Source: Clostridiales bacterium UBA1701 (lineage in GTDB: Bacteria > Bacillota > Clostridia > Oscillospirales > Oscillospiraceae). From it: a stretch of DNA of 64,000 nucleotides. Location of the stretch: NCBI GenBank assembly GCA_002320035.1, contig DCJL01000021.1, positions 12,005 through 76,004 of the forward strand. The letters run 5' to 3'. Under the pieces are notes generated by a model that searched no databases, had not been told where the DNA came from, and saw only the letters and a list, made by a program, of their open reading frames with translations. The translations under genes were made by a program, and so were the position numbers. This document shows positions 61,697 through 64,000 of this stretch, one piece after another. Within the stretch, counting starts at the first letter, position 1, and the number at the start of each line of letters is the position of its first letter.

Positions 61697-61852
61697 TTAT
61701 CGCCCACCCTGCCAAAAAACCGCCAGGGTGAGAATCGCTCCAAAGCCGGCACCGCACCATGCAAAGAAATTCGGGGAGGAAAGAGCGAGGCCGATGAGGA
61801 TAACCGCGATTCCCAGCAGCATGAATTTAATCTCTCGCAGGTTCGCGGCCAC
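61697..61852 (-). CDS. Small two-span membrane protein
   Basis: This short frame encodes about 51 residues from GTG 61852, or 41 from ATG 61822. It reads VAANLREIKF, then a membrane span (MLLGIAVILIGLALS), a short FFAWCG loop and a second span (GAILTLAVFW). The hydrophobic pattern and a good minus-strand promoter (61901-61873) suggest a real gene. Start is uncertain: the ATG has a GAGAG site, the GTGs are near the expected transcription start. I see no family. Confidence 0.5.
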   Translation of the reverse strand: MAANLREIKFMLLGIAVILIGLALSSPNFFAWCGAGFGAILTLAVFWQGGR

Positions 61853-61872
61853 CTTACAGTACACTTTCTAAA

Positions 61873-61901
61873 ATTTTACCATATAATCCGCCGGGATTCA
61901 A
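61873..61901 (-). promoter_or_regulatory. Promoter of the small membrane protein
   Basis: Minus strand TTGAAT (61901-61896), 17 bases and TAAAAT (61878-61873), near 61866 for the start of transcription. Confidence 0.6.
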
Positions 61902-61956
61902 TCCTGCCTGCGCGTGTCGGGACTGTAAACAAAAAAGGCGCAGGACTGGGCCGGGC

Positions 61957-61986
61957 TTGAATTATTTTTTGAATGTGTTATATTAT
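61957..61986 (+). promoter_or_regulatory. Promoter of the topoisomerase gene
   Basis: TTGAAT (61957-61962), 18 bases and TATTAT (61981-61986), about 70 bases before the ATG at 62059. Confidence 0.5.
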
Positions 61987-62058
61987 ATAAGTTAAAATTG
62001 GGCAGGTCAGGCAGATTCTGCCGCACAAGATGTTGTATTCGAAAGGGCAGATTCACTT

Positions 62059-64000
62059 ATGGGCAAAAGCACCGCACAGTACGGCAACGACAGCATATCC
62101 CAGCTTAAAGGGGCGGACAGGGTGCGAAAGCGCCCGGGGGTCATTTTTGGCTCCGATGGGCTGGACGGCTGTGAGCATGCCGTTTTTGAAATACTTTCAA
62201 ACGCCATTGACGAGGCCAGAGAGGGCCACGGCGACTTGATAACGCTCACATATTACGAGGATAAATCCATCGAGGTGGAGGACTTCGGCCGGGGATGCCC
62301 GCTGGACTGGAACCCCAGCGAGAAGCGCTTCAACTGGGAGCTGGTTTTCTGCGAGCTCTATGCCGGCGGCAAATACAAAAACGCCGACGGGGGGGATTAC
62401 GAATATTCTCTGGGCCTCAACGGCTTGGGCTCCTGTGCCACCCAGTACGCCTCGGAATACATGGATGTGACCGTCCGCCGGGACGGGAACAGGTATGACC
62501 TGCATTTTAAAAAAGGCAAGGTCTGCGGAAAAAAAGGGCAGGAGCTGCAGGTCTTGCCCGCGGACAGAAAGGAAACCGGCACCACGATCCGCTGGCGGCC
62601 GGATATTGAGGTCTTTACCGATATCGATATTCCCGAGGCGTTTTTTGACGATGTGCTCCACCGCCAGGCGGTGGTGAACGCGGGGGTCACCTTTCGCCTG
62701 CGCATCCAGAAAAACGGCAAATTCGACAGCCGGGACTACTGCTATGAAAACGGCATCATGGACTATGTGGCGGAGCTTGCCGGGGAAGGGCCCCTGACCG
62801 CCCCCGTGTTTATCTCCACAGAGCGCCGGGGCCGGGACCGTGAGGACAAGCCCGAATACAAGGTGAAGCTCTCCGCCGCTTTCTGCTTTTCCAACAAGGC
62901 CACCGCTCTGGAGTATTATCACAATTCCTCCTGGCTTGAAAACGGCGGCGCGCCGGATAAAGCCGTGCGCAGCGCCTTCACCTCCGCCATCGACGGATAT
63001 ATAAAGCAGATAGGCAAATACCAGAAGAACGAGAGCGCCGTGAAAATTCAGGATATACTGGACTGTCTCGTGCTGGTGACAAACTGCTTTTCCACCCAGA
63101 CTTCCTATGAAAATCAGACCAAGAAGGCCATAAACAACCGCTTCATCCAGACTGCCATGACGGAGTTTTTCAAGGCCCAGCTGGAGGTCTACTTTATTGA
63201 AAACAAGCCCGAGGCGGACAGAATTGCCGAACAGGTGCTCATAAACAAGCGCAGCCGGGAAACCGCCGAGCGAGCCCGGCTGGGCATGAAGAAAAAGCTC
63301 TCCGGCAGCATAGACATTGCAAACCGCGTCCAGAAATTTGTGGACTGCCGCAGCCGGGACGCCGAGCGGCGGGAGATCTATATTGTGGAGGGGGACTCCG
63401 CCCTGGGCGCCTGCAAGCTTTCCAGAGACTCAGAGTTTCAGGGCATCATGCCTGTCCGCGGCAAGATCCTCAACTGCCTGAAGGCGGATTTTGTGCGCAT
63501 CTTCAAGAGTGACGTGATAACCGACCTTATGAAGGTCTTGGGCTGCGGCGTGGAGGTGCGGGATAAGCATGTAAAGGAGCTTTCCAATTTTGATATAAAC
63601 AATCTCCGCTGGAATAAGATCATCATCTGCACCGATGCGGACGTGGACGGCTTCCAGATAAGAACCCTTATCCTGACCATGCTTTACCGGCTGGTGCCAA
63701 GCCTGATCAGGGAGGGCTATGTCTACATCGCCGAGTCTCCGTTGTACGAGATAGAGAGCCGTGGCAAGACCTATTTTGCCTATTCCGAGCGGGAGAAAGC
63801 GGAGATCCTTGAAAGCCTCAAAGGGGCCAAGGCCAGCATCAGCCGCAGCAAGGGGCTGGGCGAGAACGACCCGGACATGATGTGGATGACCACCATGAAC
63901 CCCCAGAGCCGCAGGCTCATAAAGGTCATGCCCGAGGATGCCGAGCGTATGGCCGGGATGTTTGACCTGCTGCTGGGCGACAACCTGGAAGGCAGAAAAA
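62059..64000 (+). CDS. Divergent type IIA topoisomerase B subunit (GyrB/ParE-like), 3' truncated by window
   Basis: This ATPase subunit changes DNA supercoiling or unlinks DNA. The open frame of 647 codons runs past the window end. The GHKL ATPase domain shows EILSNAIDEAREG (about residues 49-61; canonical E-x3-NSxDE) and VEDFGRGCPLDW (about 77-88). The TOPRIM domain has IYIVEGDSALGACKLSRD (about 443-460) and IICTDADVDGFQIRTLIL (about 523-540). Motifs differ from ordinary GyrB: LGLNGLGSC replaces the GGLHGVGAS lid and EGDSALG replaces EGDSAGG. It is probably a second, diverged paralogue; its A-subunit partner should lie just downstream. AAAGGG 11 bases before ATG sets the start. Confidence 0.9.
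   Translation, partial: MGKSTAQYGNDSISQLKGADRVRKRPGVIFGSDGLDGCEHAVFEILSNAIDEAREGHGDLITLTYYEDKSIEVEDFGRGCPLDWNPSEKRFNWELVFCELYAGGKYKNADGGDYEYSLGLNGLGSCATQYASEYMDVTVRRDGNRYDLHFKKGKVCGKKGQELQVLPADRKETGTTIRWRPDIEVFTDIDIPEAFFDDVLHRQAVVNAGVTFRLRIQKNGKFDSRDYCYENGIMDYVAELAGEGPLTAPVFISTERRGRDREDKPEYKVKLSAAFCFSNKATALEYYHNSSWLENGGAPDKAVRSAFTSAIDGYIKQIGKYQKNESAVKIQDILDCLVLVTNCFSTQTSYENQTKKAINNRFIQTAMTEFFKAQLEVYFIENKPEADRIAEQVLINKRSRETAERARLGMKKKLSGSIDIANRVQKFVDCRSRDAERREIYIVEGDSALGACKLSRDSEFQGIMPVRGKILNCLKADFVRIFKSDVITDLMKVLGCGVEVRDKHVKELSNFDINNLRWNKIIICTDADVDGFQIRTLILTMLYRLVPSLIREGYVYIAESPLYEIESRGKTYFAYSEREKAEILESLKGAKASISRSKGLGENDPDMMWMTTMNPQSRRLIKVMPEDAERMAGMFDLLLGDNLEGRK

Noticed and set aside
61556..61960. 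134-codon plus-strand frame
   Set aside because: It crosses a terminator and a membrane-protein frame on the other strand, and its residues look random.

Overview
The window reads as a chromosomal segment of a low-to-moderate GC, monoderm, anaerobic member of the Bacillota. Class Clostridia, Oscillospiraceae-like, is the best guess. The grounds are strong AGGAGG-type ribosome binding sites, TTGACA/TATAAT promoters, a YaaL-BofA pair from spore-former lineages, a YolD/Y-family polymerase pair, an EFR1-type flavodoxin-ferredoxin, a probable Re-citrate synthase and the absence of outer-membrane genes. No rRNA, tRNA, CRISPR array, insertion sequence or phage gene was seen. The taxonomic call is inference.

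Layout. 1-3.3 kb: end of fusA and complete tuf, closed by a strong terminator. 3.3-6.9 kb: a three-gene envelope operon (phosphodiester-glycosidase domain protein, anchored unknown, GT2-GtrA fusion). 7-9.6 kb: a decayed peptidoglycan-binding gene with an intact promoter, then an orphan solute-binding-type lipoprotein. 9.7-14.3 kb (minus): an MFS transporter and a TRAP dicarboxylate-type operon dctP-dctQ-dctM. 14.4-17.8 kb: a YcxB-like protein, lipid kinase plus CdsA, and an EFR1 protein. 17.9-19.6 kb: a HerA-like ATPase.

19.7-40.4 kb is a large surface-polysaccharide locus read in one direction from a promoter embedded in an array of TTTGG/CCAAA half-sites. It starts with UDP-glucose dehydrogenase, a PglF/CapD dehydratase, an aminotransferase and a PglC-like initiating phosphoglycosyl transferase. 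A visibly AT-richer middle section follows, with glycosyltransferases, polymerase, flippase, a WecD-like acetyltransferase and an unusual trio of PLP decarboxylase-fold enzyme, PIG-L deacetylase and ATP-grasp ligase. The locus ends with a complete five-gene set matching the WbpA-I-B-D-E route to UDP-2,3-diacetamido-2,3-dideoxymannuronic acid. Together the genes can make a bacillosamine-type primer sugar, uronic acids, a decorated repeat unit, its flipping and its polymerisation.

40.4-46.1 kb (minus): YolD and a Y-family DNA polymerase with a dyad inside the promoter, then a zinc-ribbon membrane protein and an esterase-acyltransferase fusion, then a NagD-type HAD phosphatase. 46.2-51.5 kb: an operon for the oxidative branch from oxaloacetate and acetyl-CoA to 2-oxoglutarate (Re-citrate synthase, GntR regulator, aconitase, isocitrate dehydrogenase) with a TGTATACA dyad just after the -10 box. 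51.5-57.1 kb: superoxide dismutase, a 46-residue unknown, a DEDDh exonuclease, oleate hydratase with a Crp/Fnr regulator, and a TetR regulator. 57.1-60.8 kb: murF, a YjjG-type HAD nucleotidase and two tandem MgtC/SapB proteins. 60.9-64 kb: bofA and yaaL, a non-coding stretch with a possible small RNA and a tiny membrane protein, and a divergent type IIA topoisomerase B subunit that runs off the window end.

The most interesting points are the PLP/PIG-L/ATP-grasp trio, the esterase-acyltransferase fusion, the promoter arrays and dyads, the divergent topoisomerase and the broken peptidoglycan-binding gene.
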